From Maratus speciosus (taxonomy: Eukaryota > Arthropoda > Arachnida > Araneae > Salticidae), in the NCBI GenBank assembly GCA_963932465.1, contig OZ010792.1:18431701-18495700 (forward strand): 64,000 bases of DNA, written 5' to 3'. This document shows positions 23,203-33,294 of the stretch, piece by piece. Positions within the stretch are counted from its first letter, which is position 1. Each line of letters opens with the position of its first letter. Position numbers and translations under genes: made by a program. The notes below the pieces were generated by a model. That model was not told where the DNA came from. It did no database searches and was given only the letters and a program-made list of their open reading frames with translations.

Positions 23203-24082
23203 AGGTGCGTTCGTAATTATATAAATACGTAGCACCTATAGTCGTCGTTCAGTCCGTCTGTCTGTCCGTCCGCATATAACAGAGCAAAAACTACCCGACC
23301 GAATGATCTGAAATTTTTAATATATAATTGCTGCAAAATTTTGTCGAGCCATTTCCAATTTTATGAAAATCGGATGTATAGTTTAATTACAGGGACAGTC
23401 AAAAGTTTTTCTTTACATTACGGCCAATGGGAAAAATTATTGCAAGTGAATTTTAATGATGTTACAGACTTCCGAATGGTCTGAAATTTTTAATATATAA
23501 TTACTGCAAAATTTTGTCGAGCCATTTCCAATTTTATGAAAATCGGATGTATAGTTTAATTACAGGGACACCCAAAAGTTTTCCGTTAGATTACGGCCAA
23601 TGGGAAAAAATTATAGCAAATGCATTTTAATAATTTTACAGCCTTCCGAATAGTCTGAAATTTTTAATATATAATTGCTGCAAAATTTTGTTGAGCCATT
23701 TCCAATTTTATGAAAATCGGATGTATAGTTTAATTACAGGGACACCCAAAAGTTTTCCGTTACATTATGGCCAATGGGAAAAAATTATTGCAAATGCATT
23801 TTAATGATTTTACAGCCTTCCGAATGGTGTGAAATTTTAAATGTATAATTGCTGCAAAATTTTGTCGAGCCATTTCAAATTTTATTAAAATCGAATGTAT
23901 AGTTTAATTACAGGGACAGTCAAAAGTTTTCCGTTACATTACGGGGAATGGGGAAAAAATTATTGTAAGTGCATTTTAATGATGTTACAGACTATGCACT
24001 TATGAAGCGCAAAATATATACATTCAGTACAATATGGGGTGCAAAAAATAATTATAAAACTAGTTATAGTACGAACGCACCT
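23203..24082. repeat. R174 repeat, uninterrupted 880-bp copy
   Basis: Perfect 13-bp terminal inverted repeats: AGGTGCGTTCGTA (23203-23215) and its inverse (24070-24082). A TCTG/CCGTC-rich stretch follows the left end. Four tandem 174-bp units start at 23297, 23470, 23644 and 23818, each with 'ccgaat.gtctgaaat', 'atcggatgtatagttt' and 'ggccaatggg'. Similarity to the 11.9-kb copy continues ~40 bp beyond the right TIR. No ORF; related decayed copies at 5709-6660, 11500-11640, 55440-55930 and 60730-60960. Confidence 0.8.
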
Positions 24083-24263
24083 CATTTGCCACGTTTGACG
24101 AGCAATTTCCAACTTGTTTTTACAATGACTGTAAACAATTTATCCCCCCCCCCCCTTCCGAATTCGCAAAAATTTTGTGTGTTTTTATATAACTTTTAAC
24201 GTTTAATTAAAAATAACAATAAATAAAATTATTGTTACATAATTATAAATTTACTTTTCTGTG

Positions 24264-24730
24264 TAGTCAAGACCCGACTTTGTTTATCTAGGTCCTCGGA
24301 GCAAGCACCATTCTGGGATCCCCCTTTTATCTATCCGTAGAAATTATTCGCGAATAATGCATAAGTGGTTAGTGCTAAACTTCATACGTATTGTATGCAT
24401 GCATAAATTTCATACCAGGTACTATTTACATTTGTATACAGGGTATCACAAAATGATGGTCACAACTTTATGAAAAAATATTAGTAGAATAATAGTAGAA
24501 AAAATCATGGATTTGTTGCAAAGGAGTATTTGTTTGCAAACTTTTATTTGTTTTTCTATTTATGTTATAAGGTGTCTAAAAAAAATACCCCCAATTGGCC
24601 CATAATAAATGATTTCAACTTGACTCGTTATGAGGAAAACGTGTATGAAGAATTTCTTTTGAAAACAATGTAATACTAAGTTGTTATAATAAAATTTAAA
24701 TCATTAGTTTTCTAATGATATATAGTACAA
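24264..24730. repeat. R1 repeat, copy 2, 3'-truncated
   Basis: Begins near 'caagacccgactt' and follows copies 1 and 3 (aagcaccattctggg, TATCTATCCGTAG, 'ttttctaatgatata') until about 24730, where similarity stops. No ORF. Confidence 0.6.
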
Positions 24731-25780
24731 AGTCCAAAATCTTAATTCTTGAATATCTGAACAAAATAAATATATGTTAGGAATATTTCAATTCCATTTG
24801 ATGAAAGTGTTTTCTTTCTTTCTTTTGTTCTCACCAGGTTTCAGTACACTTTTTAAAAACTGTATTGCTTGTACCTTGCATAATATTTTAAAATAATACA
24901 AAAATTAAGAAAATAATAATTTTCTGTTTCATGACCTTGTTTTGTTTTATTATGAGAGCTTTGTGTTTTTTCAATTTAATCGATTTTACGTGAAAATTAC
25001 CCACTTCTGCTAAGTAAAGTTTACAGTAAGAAAAATTTATCTGTGTTGTTACCTAATTTCATGCACTCTGTAGTTTTACTATTTATATTAAATTTATTAT
25101 ACTCCTTTGCATGTTCAAATCACTAAATATTTAATAGGATATTTATTGTATAATTTCAAGCCACAATGAATAATAAAAATAGCATACAACTTGAATTTGT
25201 TTTCATTTAACAATCATTTTTCATCCACTTTAATTTAATTTTAAATGTGGGTTTTGATTGACAGAATATTGGTATTTATTTATTTATTTTTGAAAATGAA
25301 ATAATTGAAAGCAAAGTAATACTCTCTATGTGTTTAAAACTACATATATATGTTTATATATATATTATATACATATTTGTAGATTTTGCTTATATATATT
25401 TATTAATGTCTTGTTTTAGAATATATAGAAAATAGATAATTGATATTTTTGTAAATTTCAAAATAGAATAAATAATGAAAACTATTCACTAAATTAAATT
25501 TAATACTTCGATTTTTTTTTCATTAACCAATCATTTTTCTTTAATGTAACTTTAATTAAGTGCACATTTTGACTGACACAGTGATATTATTTCATAATTT
25601 TTGTTTTTGTGTTATCGTTATTATTATTGTTTCGAGTGATCGAAATTGATTAAAAAGCACTTAATTAGCGTCTTTAAACTATACGTTTTTATTTTTTTCC
25701 CATATGTTGTGATAATAAGTTGGTATATAGAGGAAAGAATTAATATGTTTTAAATAACGCATGTGCTCTTCACGGCTGAT
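24731..25780. other. AT-rich DNA, no gene seen
   Basis: Only short TATA and TTTA simple runs (25340-25400). No coding or RNA signal. Confidence 0.5.
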
Positions 25781-25944
25781 CTAAGCCCCGCGTCGTGACG
25801 TCACGAAACCTCGTGTTTGGCGGCGGCTTTGCGTCAGTCCTGATGTTTTGGTTGAAAATTGACACCAAACAAACGGTTGCTATGTTGTATTTTCTATTTG
25901 GTTTGTGTGTTGCAGGTATATCTTATATCTATATCTCACATCTA
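25781..25944 (+). other. CpG-containing segment with a CRE-like site
   Basis: A local rise in GC with the palindrome TGACGTCA at 25796-25803 (the CREB/ATF consensus) followed by 'ggcggcggctttgcg'. The short frame from 25795 (MTSRNLVFGGGFASV...) has one hydrophobic stretch but no recognised family. It could be a relic promoter/first exon or chance. Confidence 0.2.
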
Positions 25945-26126
25945 ACAAGGAGAGGGCCAACCTTGTTAATCACAGATTTTGATTATTTTAATATATGTTG
26001 TAGGGTAGACACTCCTTAGTGTCAGGTTCAACGGATTTTATCCAATGCCCCATAGTTCTTGAAAAACCAGGGGGTCTAGTATTAGTAGACAACTTATATA
26101 CTTACTTCGCAGCAAAAATGACGGGT

Positions 26127-26208
26127 TAGTCGTAGCTCAGTTGGCATGGCGTTTGCCGGCTGATCCGAGGGCCCGGGTTCGATACCTGAATACGCTACAT
26201 TTGTTTTT
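26127..26208 (+). ncRNA. tRNA-like unit, left arm
   Basis: A box TAGCTCAGTTGG (26133-26144) and perfect B box GGTTCGATACC (26176-26186), followed by TTTTT (26204-26208), a Pol III stop. The spacing is tRNA-like, but anticodon, T and acceptor stems do not pair well, so it is a tRNA-derived promoter-like unit rather than a working tRNA. Confidence 0.5.
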
Positions 26209-26920
26209 CTCATTTTTTGTTTTATAAATATAGTTATAATTATAATTTAATAATTTCAATTAAAAGTTTTAACACCAAACATTAATTATAATGTTAACAA
26301 ACTTAAATTTATCATTTCTTATTTGTAAACTATCATTTCTCATCCATTAAAGAGGTTTAAAAAGAAACTGGATCTATTATTGAATGATAAAAATTCCAAA
26401 ATCGTGACAAATTCTGTTGTGGTGCCATCTAGTTATGATAAAAAAAAGTAATATTCAAATAAACTAAAAGCAGAAAAAAGATAAAGGGGAAAGCAAAATA
26501 ATTGAAAGCGCAAGCATACATATTACAAATTTAAAAATCTTTAATATGCAAAAAATCGGTTGTAATTTAATTCTGATGCTAATTTTTAATATGATTATGC
26601 TTGTTACTTTAAAAACAGAATAATAGTATTATCTCATTGACTTCCTTTGTTAAAGCAATGCGTAAATGATGTTTCTTTAAAATCACGAATTGACACAATT
26701 GCTCAATATCATTGCAACGATAAAGAATATATGAAATACATTTTAAAAGTGATTTTTATTTTAAAATAACAGTTTTATGATGTTTTATTACAACTATTCA
26801 GTTAAAAGTAAAAAATTAAATAGGTTAAAATTATAATTGATATACAATATTAAAAATTTTAATTGACAGTGAGATTATTAAGTTATACTTACAAGTAAAT
26901 TTATAAAACAAAAAATGAGA

Positions 26921-27003
26921 AAAACAAATGTAGCGCATTCAGGTATCGAACCCGGGCTCGCCAATCAGCCGGTTAACACCATACCAACTGAGCTACGACT
27001 GAC
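26921..27003 (-). ncRNA. tRNA-like unit, right arm
   Basis: Inverted, diverged partner of 26127-26208. B box complement at 26942-26952, A box complement CCAACTGAGCTA at 26984-26995. Both boxes are preserved although the DNA between them has drifted. Poor folding of the arms argues against a functional tRNA. Confidence 0.5.
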
Positions 27004-27207
27004 CTATCATTGTTGTAGCAAAGTAAGTATTTCAGTTGTGCACTAATATTAGACCCCCCGGTTTCTCAAGAACTAAGGAGCATTGGATAAAATCCGTTGA
27101 ACCTGACACTAAGGGGCCTCTAACCTACAAAATATATTAAAATAATCAAAATCTGTGATTAACAAGGTTGGCCCTCTCCTTGTAAGTGTTTTAATACTTG
27201 ATATGTA

Positions 27208-27436
27208 CTAGTAAGAATAAATGCCAACAATGGTTGATCGTAAATGTCACATTCACTTGACTGTAAGGAAGTTACACGTGTTTACGCCATCAAGTCTTTT
27301 TTATTTCGACGCTTTATTTGTATTTGTATTTTTATACTAATTTATTTATTCTTTCGTTATTTAAAATAAAAATTACGTCAACTTGTATAATTTGGCGAGC
27401 GGTTTGGCGATTTATATAATTTTGCGATATTGGTCA
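27208..27436. repeat. Fragment of the GTACTACTT MITE / Helitron sequence
   Basis: Inverse of sequence found at 48040-48220 ('acaatggttgatcgtaaatg', 'gttacacgtgttta', 'tttcgacg.tttatttgta'). Truncated, no clean termini. Confidence 0.5.
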
Positions 27437-27520
27437 TTTGCTTGGAATTTGAAATTAAATGTCATGATTTGTTGCATTAATAATAATATTAACACAGATG
27501 TTATAATTATATATAATATT

Positions 27521-27775
27521 GGTACTTCTTAATTATCCCGTCGACCAAATTACTGTCGCCAAATTGTAAGATTAAATTCCAATAATGGTTTGCCTTTAAT
27601 TAATTAATTGTAAGATTAAATGACAATAATGGCCAATAAAACCATTAATTCGACGTTTTATTTGTATTTTTATTAAAGTTTTACCAATTTATTTATTCTT
27701 TCGTTATTTAAAATAAAAATTATGTCAATGTGTATAATTTGGCGAAATTGGTCGACGGAATAACTAAGAAGTACC
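27521..27775. mobile_element. 255-bp MITE with perfect 8-bp duplication
   Basis: Ends GGTACTTCTTAATTATCCCG and the inverse GACGGAATAACTAAGAAGTACC, flanked by ATAATATT on both sides (27513-27520 and 27776-27783). Contains GTCGACC blocks next to each end like its relatives at 14831 and 47989. An 8-bp duplication fits hAT- or P-type mobilisation; superfamily not decided. No ORF. Confidence 0.85.
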
Positions 27776-27783
27776 ATAATATT

Positions 27784-28189
27784 TAACACAGATGTCATAT
27801 AAGCACCGGGTTTGGAATGATTTTTTTACGACAATTTGGCGAAAACCTGGTTTTCGAATACCAGTTATATATGTATTTTTGAAATTATTTTCTATTATTT
27901 TTAAAAGGAAATAACAATAAATACAAAAAATTAATTGATAACTATAGAACAAAGCAATTTATAATACTTTTTTAAATAAAAAGAAAATAAATGTAAATAA
28001 ACATTTATTAATGAATAAGCAACAATAGCCGGGTTACCATATCAGGCAAAATAACGTCATTTTGGCTCCAATTAGGTACTCCGGTGCGTATATGACATCT
28101 GAGCCTAATATTTTTCCTTTCGTTTGGTTTAAAAAAAAGAAAAAAGTGAAAATCTGTACTTTTAAATGTTTCAGTTTTAAAGGAAAGTT
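27784..28189. other. AT-rich DNA, no gene seen
   Basis: No coding or RNA similarity noticed. Confidence 0.45.
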
Positions 28190-29460
28190 TCTCTCTATTC
28201 TAAAAAAAAGTAACTCCCGCTGTCACCGCCGCCGCCGCCGCCGCCGCCGGTTTTGAATTTTTTGTGACCGGAGGTCTTTCTTCGTTAATATTAAGAAAAA
28301 TAATGCATACAAAAATATGAAAATTGGTAGTATTATACAGAAATGTTTGATAAACACGCTGATGTAGACAGTTTTCAAATCGAAGAATTATTTTAAGAGA
28401 TATTTAATGCTAAAGTTGGACAAAATCGTTCCATTAAAAAAGTTTTATAGGAGCAAAAACTATACATCGGAATTTAATACTTTTTAGATCATTTTATACG
28501 TTATAATTTCCCGGTGTGCAGAAATAATTTATTTTTTTAATTTGACTCATTTTTCGAGGTTTCATTTCTATTTTAAATTCAAATTTTCAGCATTTCGAGA
28601 GATATTTTTTTACTTATTTCAGAAAATTGTACTAATTTAACCTGTTGCCAAACTGTATAAACAACGGAAACAATAATGTTTGCTTCAAATTAAAAATTTA
28701 TTTACGCGTGACTATTATAAACAGAAAAGAAAAACTTTCAAATTAGAATTAAATAATTACGTATAAAAAGCAGGAACTTATTGAAAATTACTTCATCTAT
28801 AATTACACGTGAATTTTAACAGAGAAAGGATATTGTAAAGTAATAAATTCATTAACATGCGTTAGAAGTCTTAAATAGGAGAAATTACATCACATTTACG
28901 TCACATTACACTTATTACGTAAAATGAACAAAAAATAATATTGCAAAATAGTAGTTTAAATTTAAAAATAGCGCGAGACATTTACTTGATATTTTGAGAT
29001 GAACTTTTCAACTATTTTTTTTTTTTTGACAGCGCAAATAATATTTCATTTCTAATAAAAGCATTTTCACGTGAATATTAAAAAGGGAAAGAAAAGTTTG
29101 GTGAAAATTACGTCAGATTAAAAACGATATATTTAAAATGTTTTATTTAAAAGGACTTTCTTTTCGCTTTGTTAAAAAATACCGGGAGACAAAGACTCTG
29201 TTTACTTAATTCATTTTATATTAGATGATTTTGAAATGCCATTGTATCTTTTAACAGCAGCTGATTTTTCCGTAAAATTCCCCAATCAAAGAGAAATGAA
29301 TAGAAACCCGTTTATAGGGCGATCGCCTTTGTTTTTTTAATTATAATTCAATCTTCCAAAAAAATTCAATTAAAGCCGATCAAATTAGCGTGCTTTTAGA
29401 GACTGCAGTGTCTGAACGGGGGGTTGGCGAGCGTAGCTCGTAGGGGGCCGAGCCCCCTAG
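28190..29460 (+). mobile_element. Non-autonomous Helitron, copy D
   Basis: Plus-strand copy, 1271 bp. Starts TCTCTCTATTCTAAAAAAAA, has (CCG)8 at 28226-28249, and ends with two adjacent stem-loops (CGAGCgtaGCTCG, then AGGGGGCcgaGCCCCCT) running into CTAG at 29457-29460, followed by T. Lacks the MITE found in copies A, C and E, so it represents the unloaded form. No ORF of note; the short frame over the CCG tract (poly-Arg) is not a gene. Confidence 0.85.
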
Positions 29461-30242
29461 TTGTATTAAATAAAATGAAAAAAAAAAACAAAAAAAAAAG
29501 CATTGTTTTTAGCATACATTTAAGGAAGGCCAAACTAGTCGCCAAATTAGTTTAAAATAATAACCTTTTCTAAAATATGAAAAAAAAAATATCTGTTATG
29601 ATTAAAATTTGAGTTGCCATCATTAGAGAAAATTATTTAAAATTAGAAAAAAAATTAATATTTCAATAACTAATTCGAATTTAAAAATTCTAATACCAGT
29701 TTTGAGATCTGTGGATCAATACGGATTTTTGGTGTTAATTTCATCGCAAAGTATTCCATATTTTAGGAGAAATCGCCGCGAAATATAATCAGTTGTTAAA
29801 TCAGTCGTTTGACAGAATCGTTACATAAATTCGTTTCATTAGGATTTTATATATATAGGGTAAATTAATTATTATGTTCGGTCATTTTCGTTTTCGGCCG
29901 AAAATAAAAAGATTACCGAAATTCGGTTTTGATTTCGGTCTTGTAGATCCTTAAATTTAATTTTTTGTGACAAAAATTCACTCTGGCAAAAACTTTCACA
30001 AATTTTCAAAAAAAATATTTTTATGATAAAATATTATTTCTGAAAACAATACTGCCATTGAATTTTTATTTTTTTTTAAAGCACTACTATACATTTTTAG
30101 AAAGAATATTGTTGCTATACATAATTTAAAACAATTAGCCCCAAAAAGTCGAAAGTGCGTTATATTTTAACAGAACAGTATTAGGAAGCCATCAATCATT
30201 CGTACTCATATCTTTGAGATTAGTATTTCTAATACAATATTT
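29461..30242. other. AT-rich DNA with Helitron-like end relic
   Basis: 29508-29545 is a relic of the second Helitron-like end seen at 19673. 29870-29945 has CCGAAA/TTCGG words. No gene. Confidence 0.4.
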
Positions 30243-30698
30243 AGCTCACAGGCTATCAAAACCTGAGAACTAATGTGCCCGCAGGTTCTGTATGTACGTA
30301 TGTATGTACATAGAGCGATAACTCTTGACAGAAATATCTGATTTGCTTCAAATTTTGCAAATAGGTTCATTCATTAATTTTTTTAGCTCACAGGCTATCA
30401 AATCCTGAGAGCTAATGTGCCCGCAGGTTATCTAGGTATGTACGTATGCATGCAAGTAACGTGAAAACTCTTGATAGAAATATACGATTTGCTTCAAATT
30501 TCGTATACGAGTTTATTCTGATAAGGCGCTTCCCTGATTAAATTTGGAGGTCATTGGTTAAGCATAAAGGGATGGGGAACTGGGGCTAATCCCCCATTAA
30601 TTTATTAATGTTTTGCTCAAAAAGTGTGAGTTCTATTTTATGAACGATAGACATAAATAAGAGTATAAAATACAATTAGTGCGAATAGCCTGTGAGCT
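30243..30698. repeat. TIR repeat with internal 142-bp duplication
   Basis: Terminal AGCTCACAGGCTAT (30243) is answered by ATAGCCTGTGAGCT (30685-30698). The first part is duplicated in tandem: the same start recurs at 30385, with 'gctaatgtgcccgcaggtt' and 'atttgcttcaaattt' in both units. No ORF. Confidence 0.65.
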
Positions 30699-31072
30699 CA
30701 ACGCCATCAGTTTAATTGGGCAATTTCCCTTTTATAGTTAACTGAAATGTTTAATCAAACAATGTGTTTCAATAAATGTTTCCAAATATGGCGGATTTTT
30801 CATTAAGAAATTCCACATTCTTACCAGAAATTTTAAATTGTTATTTTTGATATAACATAGTAATGAATTATTATGATTGCAAAGTTTCTATCTAAATTAT
30901 CGAGTTTGAATTCAAAATTCTGTATTAAAAAACAAATCCTCCAGATTTGGCAACGCTTGTCATAATGCATAGGTGCAAACCTGAAACTAATCTTCCGTAA
31001 TACTTGGGTTAATTTGACCCTGGTTTAATGCGTTTCGAACCAGAATTTTTTCTAAGAAATGAAATTAAATAT

Positions 31073-31228
31073 ACTAGATTAATTTTAACACAATTATTCT
31101 AATTGGCAAATAAAGCAATTGAGATCCCTGGTTCGAATCCTGTTCCGGACATTTTTCTCCCAGTTGGAAATTTACATCTAATTTGATTTATTTACAAATT
31201 AGAATAATTGTTTTAAAATTAATCTAGT
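31073..31228. mobile_element. 156-bp MITE carrying a tRNA 3'-half
   Basis: Ends ACTAGATTAATTTTAACACA and inverse TTTTAAAATTAATCTAGT with arms of ~40 bp. The core contains 'ctggttcgaatcctg' and 'tccggacattttt', i.e. a B box and 3' side matching the tRNA-like sequence at 31359-31432. Confidence 0.7.
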
Positions 31229-31358
31229 GTAATTGTGTATCCAGTGATTTCTGGAGTTCCTTTATCTGCGATTTATTTATTCTGTTGAGCAGAACCAGAT
31301 TTCAGACCAGATGCTATAATTAATAAGGTTAGCTGGATGAAAAAGTTCAACCAGATTC

Positions 31359-31432
31359 GTCCGGGATAGCTCGGATGGCAGAGCATTGGCGGCTTCAGCC
31401 AAGAGATCTCTGGTTCGAATCCTTGTCCGGAC
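31359..31432 (+). tRNA. tRNA-like sequence (74 nt), probable pseudogene or SINE head
   Basis: GTCCGGG pairs fully (one G-U) with TCCGGAC to make a 7-bp acceptor stem. D stem GCTC/GAGC and anticodon stem TTGGC/GCCAA are perfect. The loop GGCTTCA would place CTT at the anticodon (Lys), but position 33 is G instead of the universal U. The T arm has only two proper pairs although the GGTTCGAATCC B box is intact. TTTT follows at 31434. The good acceptor and anticodon arms with faulty U33 and T stem suggest a decayed tRNA or tRNA-derived repeat. Confidence 0.45.
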
Positions 31433-31445
31433 ATTTTCGGACATT

Positions 31446-31619
31446 CCGGGTTCGTACGGTTCCTTGAATTTCCAGACTGAGAAATTCTCCGGTACCAGTA
31501 TTTCCTTATAGAACATCTGTCCTTAAAGAAGATAAAATTTTGCGCGTTTAAACTATATTTCTTTTTCAATAAAAAAGCATTGATATATTGCCTTGAAAAT
31601 AATGGTACCCGTACGAACC
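31446..31619. mobile_element. GTCGTACG-family MITE, copy 1
   Basis: Ends GGGTTCGTACGG and inverse CCCGTACGAACCC, 174 bp, with 'ttttgcgcgttta' and 'ccagtattt(c/t)cttat' inside. These are shared with 34970-35121 and 63196-63367. No ORF; the minus-strand frames here run over the tRNA-like sequence and are not genes. Confidence 0.7.
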
Positions 31620-31922
31620 CTAATTTTTCGCCCAGTTTGAAATTAAATATGTTCCACGTAGAAACCTGAGATTAAATAAATAAGCATTCGTGAAATAAAT
31701 TTTCTGGTTCAAAATGTGGTTAACCTGGGTCAAATTGATCCAGACATTACGGAAGATTCGTGGAAGGTTGGCAGCTATGATATCGAAATATGAGTGTATT
31801 AGGTCAAAAGCCAAAAATCTTTCCTATCATCCCCGGTAACAACATTCATCGTTGGACGTTTTGTATGCGCGTAGAAAAAGATATGCTAACATTAGAAATA
31901 ATATATTCTAATAACTAAAAAT

Positions 31923-32575
31923 TTTGAAACTGTTATTCTTTCATTATTATTGTTGTCTAATTAGAAATAGCATTGATTTACGAGTAAATATTCAAAAAGA
32001 TTTCATTGAAATATTTTTTTTCTTCGCTACAAGCGTCGTTTACAATATATTTAATCCTTTGAAACTGATATTCTTTCGTTATTATTGTTCTCTAATTGCA
32101 AATAGCATTGATTTAGAAGTGATATTTTTTTTTTTACTTCGCAACGAGCGTCGACAGAATATTTAATCTTTTGAAACTGGTATTTTTACATTATTATTGT
32201 TCTCTAAGTACAAATAGTATTGATTTACGAGTAGATATTCAAAAAGATTTCATTGATTTTTTTTTTTTTTCGCAACGAGTATCGTTTACAGAATATTTAA
32301 CCTTTTGAAACTGTCATTCATTCATTATTATTGCTCTCTAATTACAAATAGCATCGATTTACGAGTAGATATTCAAAAAGATTTCATTGATTTTTTTTTT
32401 TTTTCAACGATCGTCGTTTCTAGAATATTTAATCTTTTGAAACTGTTATACTTTCCTTATTATAGTTCTCTAATTACAAATAGCACTGATTTACGAATAG
32501 ACTCTAAAAAAGATTTCACTGAAATATCTTTTTTTCTTCGCAACGAGCGTCGTATACAAAATATTTTATCTTTCG
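31923..32575. repeat. Degenerate tandem array, 5 units of 111-134 bp
   Basis: Units start at 'ttgaaactg' (about 31923, 32057, 32168, 32301 and 32434), each with 'attattattg.tctcta', 'aaatagcattgattta', 'caaaaagatttcattga' and 'cgcaacgagcgtcg'. Open frames here are low-complexity by-products. Confidence 0.8.
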
Positions 32576-33085
32576 TCACCAGTATTTCAAAACAGATTTT
32601 TTTTTTCTTCTCACAATAGTAGGAGAAATGTTTTGATTAAAAAAGTTAACATTTTCAAGTAAAAATTTTTTGGAAGAATAATCAAGGATATTAAGCAACG
32701 TCAAGTATAGGTGGCGCTTGTCGCGATGGGGTTAATGGTTTTATTTAGCAAAAATACGTTAGTGTTTTAAATTTTAGACAAGTTTCGATATAGAAATAGC
32801 TTTTATTTCCCAAGTTGATGAGTAAAAAACAACAACAACAAAAGTATAGTTTCGAGAGCAATTACTTTCCACTTCTCTTTATCAGGCAATTGTTAGCAGA
32901 GCTTTTTGATGAGAGCTTACTTGACGAAAAGAGTTGAGAAAATGGATATTTTAAGATGTGTATTAGTAAATACGGTGTGCGATAAATTTATGTAAACATA
33001 TAAATAAGGGAGGTATGTATTCACTATGGAGATAATGTATTAAACATGGAATATTTAACATGTAACTAAAACATACATATATTAA
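32576..33085. other. AT-rich DNA, no gene seen
   Basis: Contains a short CAACAACAACAA run (~32827). No other signal. Confidence 0.45.
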
Positions 33086-33290
33086 TCCTTTTTAAGGCGG
33101 TGGGAAGTATACGTCTCACTTAATGTTAATTATCAAATTCCACAATGGCACCGGAATTTTTAAAGAAAATTTTGAATTTGTAATGCACGCGAAGAAAAAG
33201 CTTTTACTTATTTTGAAACAAATTTGTTCGTAAAAATTTCATTCAATCATTTTAAAATTTTAGCAACTGAAGTAATTTCCCTATAAAGGG
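33086..33290. mobile_element. 205-bp TTAA MITE
   Basis: Flanked by TTAA at 33082-33085 and 33291-33294. Ends TCCTTTTTAAGGCGGTGGG and CCCTATAAAGGG. Exactly the same length as 18413-18617 and alignable throughout ('cacttaat.ttaatt', 'ccaca.tgg'). piggyBac-type mobilisation inferred. Confidence 0.8.
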
Positions 33291-33294
33291 TTAA

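Larger units (their letters stand above)
25945..27183. mobile_element. Long-TIR element with a tRNA-like unit in each arm
   Basis: 1239 bp with arms of about 290 bp. Left starts ACAAGGAGAGGGCCAACC; the right arm is its inverse to 27183. The terminus is itself a small palindrome (ACAAGG...CCTTGT). Arms share 'gtgtcaggttcaacgg' and, further in, a tRNA-like sequence with Pol III A and B boxes. The core (26240-26890) is AT-rich and non-coding. I could not confirm a target duplication. No transposase. Confidence 0.8.

Noticed and set aside
23290..23990. Regularly spaced repeats as a possible CRISPR array
   Set aside because: Units are 174 bp, contiguous and without unique spacers, in a eukaryotic repeat; this is a tandem array.
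26127..26208. A working tRNA gene
   Set aside because: A and B boxes are good, but anticodon, T and acceptor stems do not pair.
28062..28256. 64-codon frame ending in poly-arginine
   Set aside because: The arginines come from the (CCG)8 tract of the Helitron 5' end.
17399..29945. A single 12.5-kb element bounded by the CCGAAA/TTCGG stretches at 17399 and 29945
   Set aside because: The two ends match only loosely and the interval holds many independent insertions with no linking feature; more likely two separate MITE relics.
31273..31569. Overlapping 98- and 79-codon minus-strand frames
   Set aside because: They translate the reverse of the tRNA-like sequence and the neighbouring MITE.
31924..32619. 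Two plus-strand frames with repeated 'RNSIDLRVDIQKDF' text
   Set aside because: The protein repeat only mirrors the DNA tandem array; units differ by lengths that break the frame.
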